Shown: positions 26,064-33,312 of the stretch, in pieces
Layout of the letters: the number at the start of each line of letters is the position of its first letter
Numbering within the stretch: position 1 is the first letter of the stretch
Source of the DNA: an uncultured Chromatiaceae bacterium
Lineage (GTDB): Bacteria; Pseudomonadota; Gammaproteobacteria; Enterobacterales; Alteromonadaceae
Length of the DNA: 34,372 nucleotides
Assembly: GCA_937978655.1 (NCBI GenBank)
Contig: CALJUX010000055.1
Span: 1-34,372, forward strand
Reading direction: 5' to 3'
The notes under the pieces: generated by a model
The model's database searches: none
The model's input: only the letters and a program-made list of their open reading frames with translations
What the model was told of the DNA's origin: nothing
Made by a program: the position numbers and the translations under genes

Positions 26064-26640
26064 GGAAAGCCTGGTTGTCTTGCCCTTACTGACCGAGTAT
26101 CGTTCTGATGAACAGTTATTTACACAGAAAATCTTATAGTCTCACAAGGTCGCTCGATAATTAGATCGATATTATCCCTTGGCAATAACACTAGTCCCCT
26201 GATAAATCAAAAACAGCTACTTTGGTCTTGTACCGAAGATTAACTGTCACGGAAAGAGCACGATGTTCCCGGCGCTATGTGCATGGAATGGTAAATTTAG
26301 AGAAGAGTTAGATTCTGAAAATAACTTAAATCACATTTGTACTAGAAATTCCGAATCTCGCAGCACCAACTTAATGAGTTTTGCATAAAAACGCATAAGC
26401 CTTTATAGGTTGGAACGCAATTTGTGTGTTCCGTGTCCAACTTCGTATCTTTCACAGAACAAAGCCACCGCTGTTCCGAGGCTGTTATGACAATTCAGAC
26501 CTGGTTGCGTATATAAATAAACACCAACTGTTCAAACCATTCTCGGCGGTTTCCGCCCCATCTAAAATCAAGTACTTAATTACTTGCTTTGGCTTTTACT
26601 TCACACCCATGATCGTACACAAGCTGCTAAAGCAATATAA
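26064..26640. other. Intergenic region without recognisable gene
   Basis: These 577 bp lie between the umuC remnant terminator and the tetR stop codon. One open frame of about 70 codons (26426-26644) lacks a ribosome-binding site, a plausible start and any family resemblance, so I do not call it. The tetR transcript probably ends here, but no clear hairpin was found. Confidence 0.4.
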
Positions 26641-27207
26641 CTAGGTACAAACAAGCACGATACGGCCGATGACATTTGGGTCAAGTTCTGTACCGTCGTT
26701 TATTGCCCACCGAACAAAACTACTTCCTTCCATCAGGCTCAGAAGTTGAAACGCTTTCTGGCGTGTATTCCCCTCTGAAGACAATTCGCCGCTAGCCACC
26801 CCTGCATCAATAATTTTTTCCAGCCACTTTAACTGAAGATCAAAATAGTCACGGGTCAGCTCCTGCAACTTTTCCGGCAGTGCAGCCATTTCTGCGGCAA
26901 GCGCGCCACACAAGGGCAGCATCCCGTCTGCCATAGCGGCCCTGAACAAAGACGCAAAAGCACAAAGACGCCCAAACGCATTAGGGAAATCCAGCTCAAT
27001 TCTAGTGAAGTCGAGCGCTGTACGCTCTATATAGGATTCGACAATTACTACACCAAGATCTTCTTTTTTTGGAAAATGGTGATGGATACTGGCTTTTCTT
27101 ATTCCTACCGCTTTTTCCAGATCAGCATAGCTGAACGCCGCATAACCTTTGGAACGCAACATATACTCAGCAGATTTGATTAATGACTCTCTGGTATCCA
27201 TAGACAT
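26641..27207 (-). CDS. TetR-family repressor of the redox cassette
   Basis: This is a 188-residue regulator. The N-terminal HTH (about 1-50) reads SLIKSAEYMLRSKGYAAFSYADLEKAVGIRKASIHHHFPKKEDL, given here by its landmarks FSYADLEK and SIHHHFP. The C-terminal ligand domain contains a cysteine in MLPLCGALAAEMAALP, a motif I associate with electrophile-sensing relatives such as NemR, though the sensing role is inferred. GGAGGT precedes the start. It is the last gene of a minus-strand series (thioredoxin, SDR, AhpD-like, OsmC-like, TetR). Two matching palindromes upstream of the SDR gene and between the thioredoxin and Old Yellow Enzyme genes are its likely operators. Confidence 0.9.
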   Translation of the reverse strand: MSMDTRESLIKSAEYMLRSKGYAAFSYADLEKAVGIRKASIHHHFPKKEDLGVVIVESYIERTALDFTRIELDFPNAFGRLCAFASLFRAAMADGMLPLCGALAAEMAALPEKLQELTRDYFDLQLKWLEKIIDAGVASGELSSEGNTRQKAFQLLSLMEGSSFVRWAINDGTELDPNVIGRIVLVCT

Positions 27208-27304
27208 GTTCGGTGTTACCTCCGCAGACGTGGGGGAGCATACTATATCATCACTGATGAGAGGTAAATCTCAACGTGTCAGCCAGCATGATCCCCATAT
27301 TACG

Positions 27305-27859
27305 TTACTTCTTTGCAATGACCAGTTTAGGTACCATGCGAATAGCACGTGAGAAATTTGCATAGTTCGGAGACGTTTGAATCACAGCAGTGTGGATCTC
27401 TTCTAACTGTGCCGGAGTGCCATCCGCATCAATGTGAACGCTATATTGCACTTCGTCATATCCAGGATTGATGGTTTCATCTAGCCCAAGGAAACCACGC
27501 AGGTCAAGCTGCCCCGTTGTTTCAATGCTCAGTGCATTTACCGTAACCCCTTTGCTAGCGGCAATCGCGACATAGGCGACGGTCAAACAGGCATTTAGCG
27601 CCGCCATCAGCAACTCCTGTGGATTTGGCGCAGTATCAGTCCCCAATATTTCTGTAGGCTCATCCGATGCGATATGGAAATTCCGCTCGTAAGTTTTGCC
27701 ACGAAGTTCATAGGACTTCACAGTAGACACCGAACGCGTTTGACCTGCCCAACGGGTTTGTACGTTAAAGCGGGCTGTAGATATATCTGAATTTTGACTG
27801 ACACCTTCAGCAAATTGTTGGAATGCGTCCATATCAATACCGTTGACTACATTGTTCAT
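27305..27859 (-). CDS. OsmC-family protein
   Basis: This 184-residue cytoplasmic protein has the OsmC/Ohr-type fold: AGQTRSVSTVKSYEL, then NPQELLMAALNACLTVAYVAIAASKGV with the first (peroxidatic) cysteine. The second cysteine expected in classic OsmC/Ohr peroxidases, in a CPV-like motif, is missing; the matching place reads TSPNYANFSRAI. It may therefore work with another thiol partner, such as the neighbouring thioredoxin or AhpD-like protein, or do another job. AGAGGA precedes ATG 27857-27859. It lies 80 bp after the AhpD-like gene and 97 bp before tetR. Confidence 0.9.
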   Translation of the reverse strand: MNNVVNGIDMDAFQQFAEGVSQNSDISTARFNVQTRWAGQTRSVSTVKSYELRGKTYERNFHIASDEPTEILGTDTAPNPQELLMAALNACLTVAYVAIAASKGVTVNALSIETTGQLDLRGFLGLDETINPGYDEVQYSVHIDADGTPAQLEEIHTAVIQTSPNYANFSRAIRMVPKLVIAKK

Positions 27860-27939
27860 AATAAGATTCCTCTAAGGGTTAGTCTCGGTGCTTTGGTTTA
27901 TTGCAGCACCGAGAGATAGCGTGAGTAATTAACGAACAT

Positions 27940-28275
27940 TCATAGTCCGTCGTAAGCATCCAGAGCGCGTGCCGAGTAGACGTAAGCCGCACCGGCATTC
28001 AAGGCGATAGCTGTACCTAGAGCTGATGCGATCTCTTCTTTTGTTGCCCCTGCTTTTTTGGCTGCATGAGCATGAGAAGCGATACAGCCGTCGCACCGGG
28101 TGGTGACCGCCACAGCTAACGCGATCAGCTCATGAGTTTTGGCATCCAGTACATTTCCCTCGCGTGTTGCGGCTTCCAGCTTGTGAAACGCCTGCGCGAC
28201 TGGTTTATTTGTTTTAGCCAGATTTCCTACACTCTTGATAAGTGCGGACAGCTTGTTACCCCATTCAGTGGTCAT
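27940..28275 (-). CDS. AhpD-like / carboxymuconolactone decarboxylase-family protein
   Basis: This 111-residue, all-helical protein of the CMD/AhpD family has the signature CDGCIASHAHAAKKAG: a CxxC thiol pair followed by His. Members with CxxC are thiol-disulfide partners or peroxidases, whereas true decarboxylases lack it, so a redox role is favoured. The length is typical for single-domain members. AGGGGA lies upstream of ATG 28275, and the gap to the SDR gene is 27 bp, so the two are co-transcribed. It probably acts with the OsmC-like protein and thioredoxin of the cassette. Confidence 0.92.
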   Translation of the reverse strand: MTTEWGNKLSALIKSVGNLAKTNKPVAQAFHKLEAATREGNVLDAKTHELIALAVAVTTRCDGCIASHAHAAKKAGATKEEIASALGTAIALNAGAAYVYSARALDAYDGL

Positions 28276-28302
28276 TTTTAGTCCCCTTTCATTTGTGAAC
28301 TG

Positions 28303-29097
28303 TTATTTACCAAGCTTGCGTGAGGCCATGACGCCTCCATCTACATCCCAAATTGCCCCAGTCACCCAAGACGCCTTGTCAGAGAGAAGGAACACAATAG
28401 TTTCAGCAACATCCCGTGGAGTACCGTTTCTGCCTAACGGGTGGAAGCTGTTAAAGTCCTGTAAGGCGCTATCCAGATGCTCACTTGGAATAAATCGCTC
28501 AAAAATGCGGGTTTCAACCATACCTGGACTCACTGCATTGACACGAATACCTTGTCCTGCCAGTTCAGCGGCCACATGCCGAGTCATCGCATCCAGTCCG
28601 GTCTTCGCCATTGAATAAGCGGACGCAGTAACAGTCTCAATCGCCTGACGAGCGGCTACAGCCGTCACATTGACAATCGAACCGGTTTTATTCTGAGCCA
28701 CTATCGAGGTCGCAACCTGCTGCGTAATAAAGAAGATCGCGCGATTCAAATCAAGGAAGTTGTTATAGTCATCCGGTGTATGTTCCAGAAAGGCTTTCGG
28801 GTAAAAAATCCCAGCTGAATTCACTGACAGATCAATGTCTTTATGCTCAAGCGCCAGTCTGGCCATCAGCGACTGCACACTCTCAAAATTAGACAGATTG
28901 GCTGTCAGTGCAAAAGCTTTATCTTCACCGACAACGGCAGCAAGTTGCTTGCGTGCGACTTCTGCTTTCTCTGGACGATTCCCGACAATAACTACAGCAC
29001 CGCCTTGTTCTGCAACCATCAGAGCTGTTTCCAAACCAATGCCACTTGTACCGCCAATGACAAGAAGTTTATGACCTTCAAATTGTTTCTTTTGCAT
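28303..29097 (-). CDS. Short-chain dehydrogenase/reductase
   Basis: This 264-residue classical SDR has the NAD(P)-binding GGTSGIG (about 15-21), a variant NSAG (usually NNAG), catalytic YSMAK, and SPGMVETRI after the active site. The serine usually found about 13 residues before the active-site Tyr appears to be Ala (NVTAVAARQ region), so activity could be altered. The C-terminus WDVDGGVMASR is typical. AGGTGA precedes ATG 29097. A TATACT -10 lies at 29114-29119, and a palindromic operator lies at 29136-29149. It probably starts its own transcript with the AhpD-, OsmC- and TetR-encoding genes. The substrate, likely a carbonyl, is unknown. Confidence 0.92.
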   Translation of the reverse strand: MQKKQFEGHKLLVIGGTSGIGLETALMVAEQGGAVVIVGNRPEKAEVARKQLAAVVGEDKAFALTANLSNFESVQSLMARLALEHKDIDLSVNSAGIFYPKAFLEHTPDDYNNFLDLNRAIFFITQQVATSIVAQNKTGSIVNVTAVAARQAIETVTASAYSMAKTGLDAMTRHVAAELAGQGIRVNAVSPGMVETRIFERFIPSEHLDSALQDFNSFHPLGRNGTPRDVAETIVFLLSDKASWVTGAIWDVDGGVMASRKLGK

Positions 29098-29113
29098 GGT
29101 ATCACCTGTTTAT

Positions 29114-29149
29114 AGTATAAAATTAACACCAACCTACCTACTAGTTGGT
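29114..29149 (-). promoter_or_regulatory. SDR promoter -10 and TetR operator A
   Basis: ACCTACTAGTTGGT (29136-29149) is a 14-bp palindrome broken at one pair of positions. It lies 17 bp upstream of a TATACT -10 element (29114-29119), covering the -35 region. It matches operator B at 29690-29703 in the ACC/GGT arms and spacing. Binding by the cassette TetR protein is inferred. Confidence 0.7.
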
Positions 29150-29216
29150 TTAAATATTGAGCCTATCGAGTTTCAATGTCAAGCGTCAGTTCCACTTTTT
29201 TGCAATGGCGGCATCT

Positions 29217-29621
29217 TTACTGACAAGCTGAGCCTATATCACAGGTTGCTACGGTGGTTTCCCGTACATCACTTCCAGCTTCATAGGCACGCAGTGTTGC
29301 GGCTTCCAGTTCAGTCAACGCCTGCTGATAATCTTCAATAGACTTTCCCCCTACGAGGCGCTTAATCAGTTGACCATCTTTAAACATCAATACGGACGGC
29401 AACCCCCATATTTCGTAGCGCGAAGTCAACACTGGTGAGTGATCGACATTGACAACCCCCGCAACCACGCTGCTGTCTAGCTGCTCAACAAAAGCAAAAA
29501 AAAATGCTTCGCTATCTCTGCAAGGCGGGCACCAGGGCGCAGAAAAGCGCACAACCGCCACCCCCTCGTTACGCTCAATAGTGTGAAAATTGTCTTCATT
29601 ACAAACGAGTAAATCATGCAT
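29217..29621 (-). CDS. Thioredoxin-family protein
   Basis: This 134-residue cytoplasmic thioredoxin has the active site WCPPC (about residues 30-34; classic thioredoxin has WCGPC), and the cis-Pro motif GLPSVLMF follows. The length is slightly above a plain thioredoxin because of a C-terminal tail with two extra cysteines (VATCDIGSACQ), whose role is unknown. AGAGGT lies upstream of ATG 29621. It diverges from the Old Yellow Enzyme-like gene across a 214-bp promoter region with operator B. It likely supplies reducing power to the OsmC- and AhpD-like proteins of the same cassette. Confidence 0.9.
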   Translation of the reverse strand: MHDLLVCNEDNFHTIERNEGVAVVRFSAPWCPPCRDSEAFFFAFVEQLDSSVVAGVVNVDHSPVLTSRYEIWGLPSVLMFKDGQLIKRLVGGKSIEDYQQALTELEAATLRAYEAGSDVRETTVATCDIGSACQ

Positions 29622-29683
29622 TGGCCTCGACCTCTTAGTTATGTTGTGACATTTGATAGCTAAGGTATCTTTAAATAATTAAC

Positions 29684-29712
29684 TTGCCTACCTAGTAGTA
29701 GGTTGATATAGT
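29684..29712 (+). promoter_or_regulatory. Promoter of the Old Yellow Enzyme-like gene with TetR operator B in the spacer
   Basis: A -35 TTGCCT (29684-29689) and a -10 TATAGT (29707-29712) are separated by exactly 17 bp. The spacer contains the palindrome ACCTAGTAGTAGGT (29690-29703), which resembles operator A. A repressor bound there would directly block RNA polymerase. The region lies between the divergent thioredoxin gene and the Old Yellow Enzyme-like gene. Confidence 0.75.
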
Positions 29713-29835
29713 GGCATCATCTTATCTTTCTTGCAATAGCGATGGAAACCAATCCGTAAACGCTTGAGCCAGAGTGATACGACTGGTCTAACCGGCCACC
29801 CTTAACTTGTTTGCACAACTTTTGTGAGGTATTCG

Positions 29836-30945
29836 ATGAATAAGCTGTTCACCCCCCATGCACTGGCAGGGATCCAGTTAAAAAACCGCGTTGTGATGGC
29901 GCCAATGACCCGAACCCGCACGCTGAATGACGTTGCGGATGAGCTTGTCGCTCTTTATTACGCTCAGCGCTCCTCGGCGGGCCTGGTGATTACGGAAGGC
30001 TTACCAGTATCAGAAGAAGGCCGCGGTTATCTGTATACACCCGGTTTATATAATGAAGCCCAGATGCAAGGCTGGCGGAAAGTCACGACGGCAGTCCATG
30101 CAAAAGGGGGTCGCATATTTGCACAGCTCTGGCATGTTGGTCGTATGTCGCATGTCTCTCTGTTGCCAGGAAAGCATGCACCGGTTTCCTCTGGAACTAT
30201 TCCTGCGACCAACACCACAGTCTTTGCCTGGACTGAGTCGGGTGAGCCAGGAGCTGTTACCCCAAGTGTGCCGCGTGCACTGGAGACAGAAGAAGTCAGA
30301 CGTGTCACTGCCGATTTTGTGAAATCTGCGCAGCTGGCTATAGAGGCTGGTTTTGATGGTGTAGAAATCATGGCTGCCAACGGATTTATCTTCGACCAGT
30401 TCCTTAGTAGTCAGCTGAATACCCGAACAGACGAATACGGTGGATCGATTGGAAATCGTCAACGTTTCCTTTTAGAAACCATCGACGCTATTTCAGCTGC
30501 GATTGGTAACAACAAAGTTGCTGTTCGTCTTTCACCATTTGGCCGTATTTACGATTTAGCGCCATATGAAGGGGAAGAGGACACATGGGCTGGCATCACT
30601 TCAGCTTTGGGTCAACGTGAACTGGCTTATGTACATTTGTACTATCAGCCGAACTATGCAACAGCACCGGCTCCGGCTGAGCGCTTCAAAGCGTCATTCC
30701 GTAAAGCCTTTAACGGCACCATTATCGCTGCTGGCGGTTTCAATCGCGACAGTGCTGAAGCTGCTCTGGAAAAAGGCGAAGTGGATCTGGTGGCTTTTGG
30801 AGTTCCCTTCATCGCCAACCCTGACTTGGTGGAGAGGATGCAGAACCACTGGCCGTTGGCGGAAAGCGACCGCGCAACCTATTACGGCGTCAGCGGTTCT
30901 CCAGAGAAAGGGTACACCGATTACCCTGTGTACCAACTGAAATAA
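29836..30945 (+). CDS. Old Yellow Enzyme-like flavoprotein with altered active site
   Basis: This 369-residue protein follows the OYE/NemA fold: LKNRVVMAPMTR (flavin-binding Thr), IFAQLWHVGR, then the segment normally reading HxxNxY before DQF, and NTRTDEYGGSIGNRQRF. NemA-type enzymes reduce enals, maleimides and nitro compounds with FMN and NADPH. Here the segment reads MAANGFIFDQF: the substrate-binding His is Met (ATG codon) and the proton-donor Tyr is Phe, while Asn is kept. Activity may be changed or lost. I start at ATG 29836, preceded by GTGAGG; a GTG at 29824 is less likely. It is driven by the operator-B promoter and followed 101 bp later by a FrnE-like gene. Confidence 0.9.
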   Translation: MNKLFTPHALAGIQLKNRVVMAPMTRTRTLNDVADELVALYYAQRSSAGLVITEGLPVSEEGRGYLYTPGLYNEAQMQGWRKVTTAVHAKGGRIFAQLWHVGRMSHVSLLPGKHAPVSSGTIPATNTTVFAWTESGEPGAVTPSVPRALETEEVRRVTADFVKSAQLAIEAGFDGVEIMAANGFIFDQFLSSQLNTRTDEYGGSIGNRQRFLLETIDAISAAIGNNKVAVRLSPFGRIYDLAPYEGEEDTWAGITSALGQRELAYVHLYYQPNYATAPAPAERFKASFRKAFNGTIIAAGGFNRDSAEAALEKGEVDLVAFGVPFIANPDLVERMQNHWPLAESDRATYYGVSGSPEKGYTDYPVYQLK

Positions 30946-31046
30946 AAGTGAATTAAGCCAACCATGGCCCGAGCATATCTTCATTGAACCGGGTCTTGAT
31001 GCTTGTCTGGCCAACCAGAAACTGAATAAACATTAAAGAGGTATTT

Positions 31047-31748
31047 ATGAACACATTAACTCCCCATTTAACTATTGATATCTGGTCTGATTTTGTCTGC
31101 CCATGGTGTTGGATCGCCAAGAAAAGATTCGAACAAGCGCTGGATGCTTTTGAACACAAAGATCAGGTGCTGATCCGCCATCATAGCTACCGTATTGCAA
31201 ATGAATTTCCCCCTTTGCCTTTTAAGGCTGCATTACATAAAAAGTTTGGCACAGAGCGTGGTGCAGAGCAGATGATGGAACAGGTAAAAAGCGCTGGAGT
31301 AGCAGAAGGTCTTATGTATAACTTTGACACTATGCTGTTTGGCGATACCAAAGATGCACACGCTTTGGTGAAGATGGCACACTTGACTGGCTTGGGAGAA
31401 GTAATGGCAGAACGGTTGTTCATGGCCAGCATTACAGAAGGTCGGTCTATTTTTGACCGAAAAGAGCTGATTGCTCTTGCCATCGAAGTGGGAGTGCGCC
31501 CTGAAGACGCAGAAAATGCCCTCAAAACCGAAACCTTTGTGCAGGCCGTCATTGAAGATGAGGCGAAAGCGCGTCGCATTGGAGCTAATGGAGTACCACT
31601 CTTTGTGCTGAACAACAAGTACCCAATCAGTGGCGCACAGCCAGCAGCTAAATTTCTGAGCGCATTACGCCAGGCATGGTCGGAGCAGCAGGATGAATTA
31701 GTGATGAGTCAAGGTCAAAGTTGCGGGATGAGCGGTTGTAGTATCTGA
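31047..31748 (+). CDS. FrnE/DsbA-like cytoplasmic thiol-disulfide oxidoreductase
   Basis: This 233-residue protein has a DsbA-type thioredoxin fold with active site CPWC (about 20-23) in WSDFVCPWCWIAKKRF. A helical insertion follows, and then the cis-Pro loop GANGVPLFVLN. No signal peptide precedes it, so it should act in the cytoplasm, as FrnE and related 2-hydroxychromene-2-carboxylate isomerase-like proteins do. A Cys-rich C-terminus (SCGMSGCSI) is present and may cycle with the active site. AGAGG lies upstream of ATG 31047. It is the second plus-strand gene after the Old Yellow Enzyme-like gene and probably part of the same TetR-controlled transcript. Confidence 0.92.
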   Translation: MNTLTPHLTIDIWSDFVCPWCWIAKKRFEQALDAFEHKDQVLIRHHSYRIANEFPPLPFKAALHKKFGTERGAEQMMEQVKSAGVAEGLMYNFDTMLFGDTKDAHALVKMAHLTGLGEVMAERLFMASITEGRSIFDRKELIALAIEVGVRPEDAENALKTETFVQAVIEDEAKARRIGANGVPLFVLNNKYPISGAQPAAKFLSALRQAWSEQQDELVMSQGQSCGMSGCSI

Positions 31749-32031
31749 CTTGAACCTATCAATTTTGTAGAGACAAACACCCAAATAACTGATGACTAAA
31801 GGGGCAACATCAATAGTACAAGTAATCCCAGTATTATTGAGTTAACTGTATTTCTTAGAAAAAATTCAGGATCACGTTGCTCCTTTGAATCCAATTTGCA
31901 ATTAAAAATGCATTGCTCCGTATTGAGCTACTAGGCCGAAAATAAAGGTCAAAAACAAACAAATCGAGGCCGTTTTTGTGAGGGAATTCCGCTCAACATT
32001 CAAAAGCGGACGTTTAATTTGAAAAAGCATG
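31749..32031. other. Intergenic region between the redox cassette and repeat copy 2
   Basis: No gene is seen. An inverted pair AAAGCGGAC (about 32003) and GTCCGC (about 32034-32039) belongs to the GTCCGC hairpin family found elsewhere in the window. The direct repeat begins at about 32032. Confidence 0.4.
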
Positions 32032-32102
32032 ATGTCCGCAATTGGCACAAACCGGCAATTCATAAATGACTACAAACCTCTTATTGATTCCTACCACTCA
32101 CC

Positions 32103-32134
32103 AAGCTAATTTATCCGAACGAATAAATTAGCTT
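32103..32134. promoter_or_regulatory. Operator palindrome upstream of HipB-like gene, copy 2
   Basis: The 12-bp inverted repeat AAGCTAATTTAT/ATAAATTAGCTT around CCGAACGA is unchanged from copy 1, although nearby bases differ. A third half-site lies at 32173-32181. Its conservation amid flanking change supports a binding role. Confidence 0.7.
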
Positions 32135-32193
32135 GCATAGTTCAAAATCTGACGCCTAAAATATTAGAACGCATAAATTAGTGAATTAATCTT

Positions 32194-32550
32194 ATGAAAG
32201 TAACAGTCAGAAACGTGGCTGATATTGGACGCGCAATCAAAATAGCGCGGATTAGTCATGGTCTGGACCAGCTGACCGCCGCAGAGTTGTCTTTTGTTGG
32301 TCAAACCTTTTTAAGTCACATTGAGAATGGCAAGGAAACCGCACATATAGGGAAGACTTTAAAAGTCATGGAATCACTGGGTATCAGAGTCGAGTTAACA
32401 TTACCACCAAGCGTCGAAGATCTCGTTAATAGTGAGCGAACGGCTGCTGAGCTTGGCAAACTCCATTCACATTTTTACATGGCGCCAGAGCTGGAAAATG
32501 TAATCAACGAAAACCCTAAACTTCGAGCTAAGAGAATAAGGCGTTCATAG
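32194..32550 (+). CDS. Orphan HipB-like HTH antitoxin, copy 2
   Basis: This 118-residue HipB-like protein is identical to the product of 25182-25538 except Arg6 in place of Lys6 (VTVRNVADI). It has the same HTH (about 10-60) and the same lack of a hipA toxin gene downstream, where only the hipB 3' remnant (32559-32606) and the repeat array follow. Near identity of the two genes points to recent duplication or ongoing gene conversion. Both proteins should bind the same operators and could form mixed dimers. Confidence 0.85.
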   Translation: MKVTVRNVADIGRAIKIARISHGLDQLTAAELSFVGQTFLSHIENGKETAHIGKTLKVMESLGIRVELTLPPSVEDLVNSERTAAELGKLHSHFYMAPELENVINENPKLRAKRIRRS

Positions 32551-32558
32551 TATACGTA

Positions 32559-32606
32559 GTTAACAAAAACCTTAGACTGCAAGCTAAACGAATACGCCGC
32601 TCATAG
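32559..32606 (+). pseudogene. 3' remnant of a second hipB-like gene, copy 2
   Basis: This is the same frame and sequence as 25547-25594 (ending QAKRIRRS, stop). It was present before the 760-bp segment was duplicated, because both copies carry it. Confidence 0.8.
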
Positions 32607-32698
32607 ATTTTTACAGTAGTAGTTCTATTGTGATGCTATCTGATAAAGGGACCGATTGATTATTGTCATGCCATTAGCATCAAGAGCATTTCATTTTT

Positions 32699-32774
32699 AG
32701 TGGTAAGTTGACTGCAACGAGTGGTAAGACGCTTTGAAATTAGTGGTAAAGAGCGACAGCAAAGAGGTAGCAAG
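32699..32774 (+). repeat. Iteron-like array, copy 2
   Basis: AGTGGTAAG-type cores begin at 32699, 32720, 32742 and 32766, with the same 21, 22 and 24 bp spacing as copy 1. The fourth unit carries two changes. Confidence 0.6.
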
Positions 32775-32778
32775 TTAA

Positions 32779-32886
32779 ATGCCATTAACCAAAACGCGCC
32801 GATTTAATCGTTTCTCAGCGAATTTCCGCAATTGGCTCCAACCAGCTAATACCGCTGCTGTATTAAAGCAACATGAACAGGAATAA
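32779..32886 (+). CDS. Possible 35-residue small protein
   Basis: ATG 32779 has AGAGG about 11 nt upstream and opens a frame of 35 codons (MPLTKTRRFNRFSANFR, then a NWLQPANTAA-like segment). The start and first four codons lie in the direct repeat, while the rest is unique to this copy. In copy 1 the same start runs only 15 codons. It may be a leftover 5' or chimeric fragment of a lost gene. I recognise no family. Confidence 0.25.
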   Translation: MPLTKTRRFNRFSANFRNWLQPANTAAVLKQHEQE

Positions 32887-33312
32887 CCAGAAAGCTTGAA
32901 CAGTCGGCGTTTGAATTCGGTTTTGACGGGGTGTAAACACCCACTTATTTCCTCGACATTAAGGTTTGAATCGACCAAGCTTCTTTAGTGTCGAGGGTGT
33001 TAGTAGCTATTCATCAGATCAATTTGATACAATTTTTGTAAAGAATAACTGGCTTGACTTTGAAAAAATTTAGTCGAAAAAGCGTTGTATTTACAAATTT
33101 TTCAATTTTCGTAATGAATTATTGAGGCTAAACAGCGTGATATACGCAATATATACGGCGCTCACAGCTCACTGACTCATCACTGCGATTCTAGGTTTAG
33201 TAGATATAAAGTGACTTTAAAGAGAAAACTGAATAGCCAAATGGCGGGTTAGAGCACTGGATATCTTCCGCCTATAGACCCGATACCGGGTAGTTCAGAC
33301 GAATTCAATGGA
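32887..33312. other. Intergenic region upstream of the truncated AraC-type gene
   Basis: No gene is seen in these 426 bp. An 8-bp inverted repeat CCTCGACA/TGTCGAGG lies at 32951-32958 and 32989-32996 with a 30-nt loop. The rest, A/T-rich around 33040-33120, probably contains the promoter of the downstream regulator. Confidence 0.35.

Larger units (their letters stand above)
32032..32791 (+). repeat. Direct repeat, copy 2 (760 bp) carrying a HipB-like gene
   Basis: This is the second copy of 25019-25779, in the same orientation and offset by 7012-7013 bp. It contains the operator palindrome, HipB-like gene, hipB 3' remnant and AGTGGTAAG array. The last array unit reads GGTAGCAAG instead of GGTGGTAAG. 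Confidence 0.92.

Noticed and set aside
26426..26644. Open frame of about 70 codons before tetR
   Set aside because: No ribosome-binding site, doubtful start, no family resemblance, and odd composition; treated as chance.
32775..32978. 67-codon minus-strand frame after repeat copy 2
   Set aside because: It lacks a ribosome-binding site and crosses the repeat boundary; no recognisable protein.
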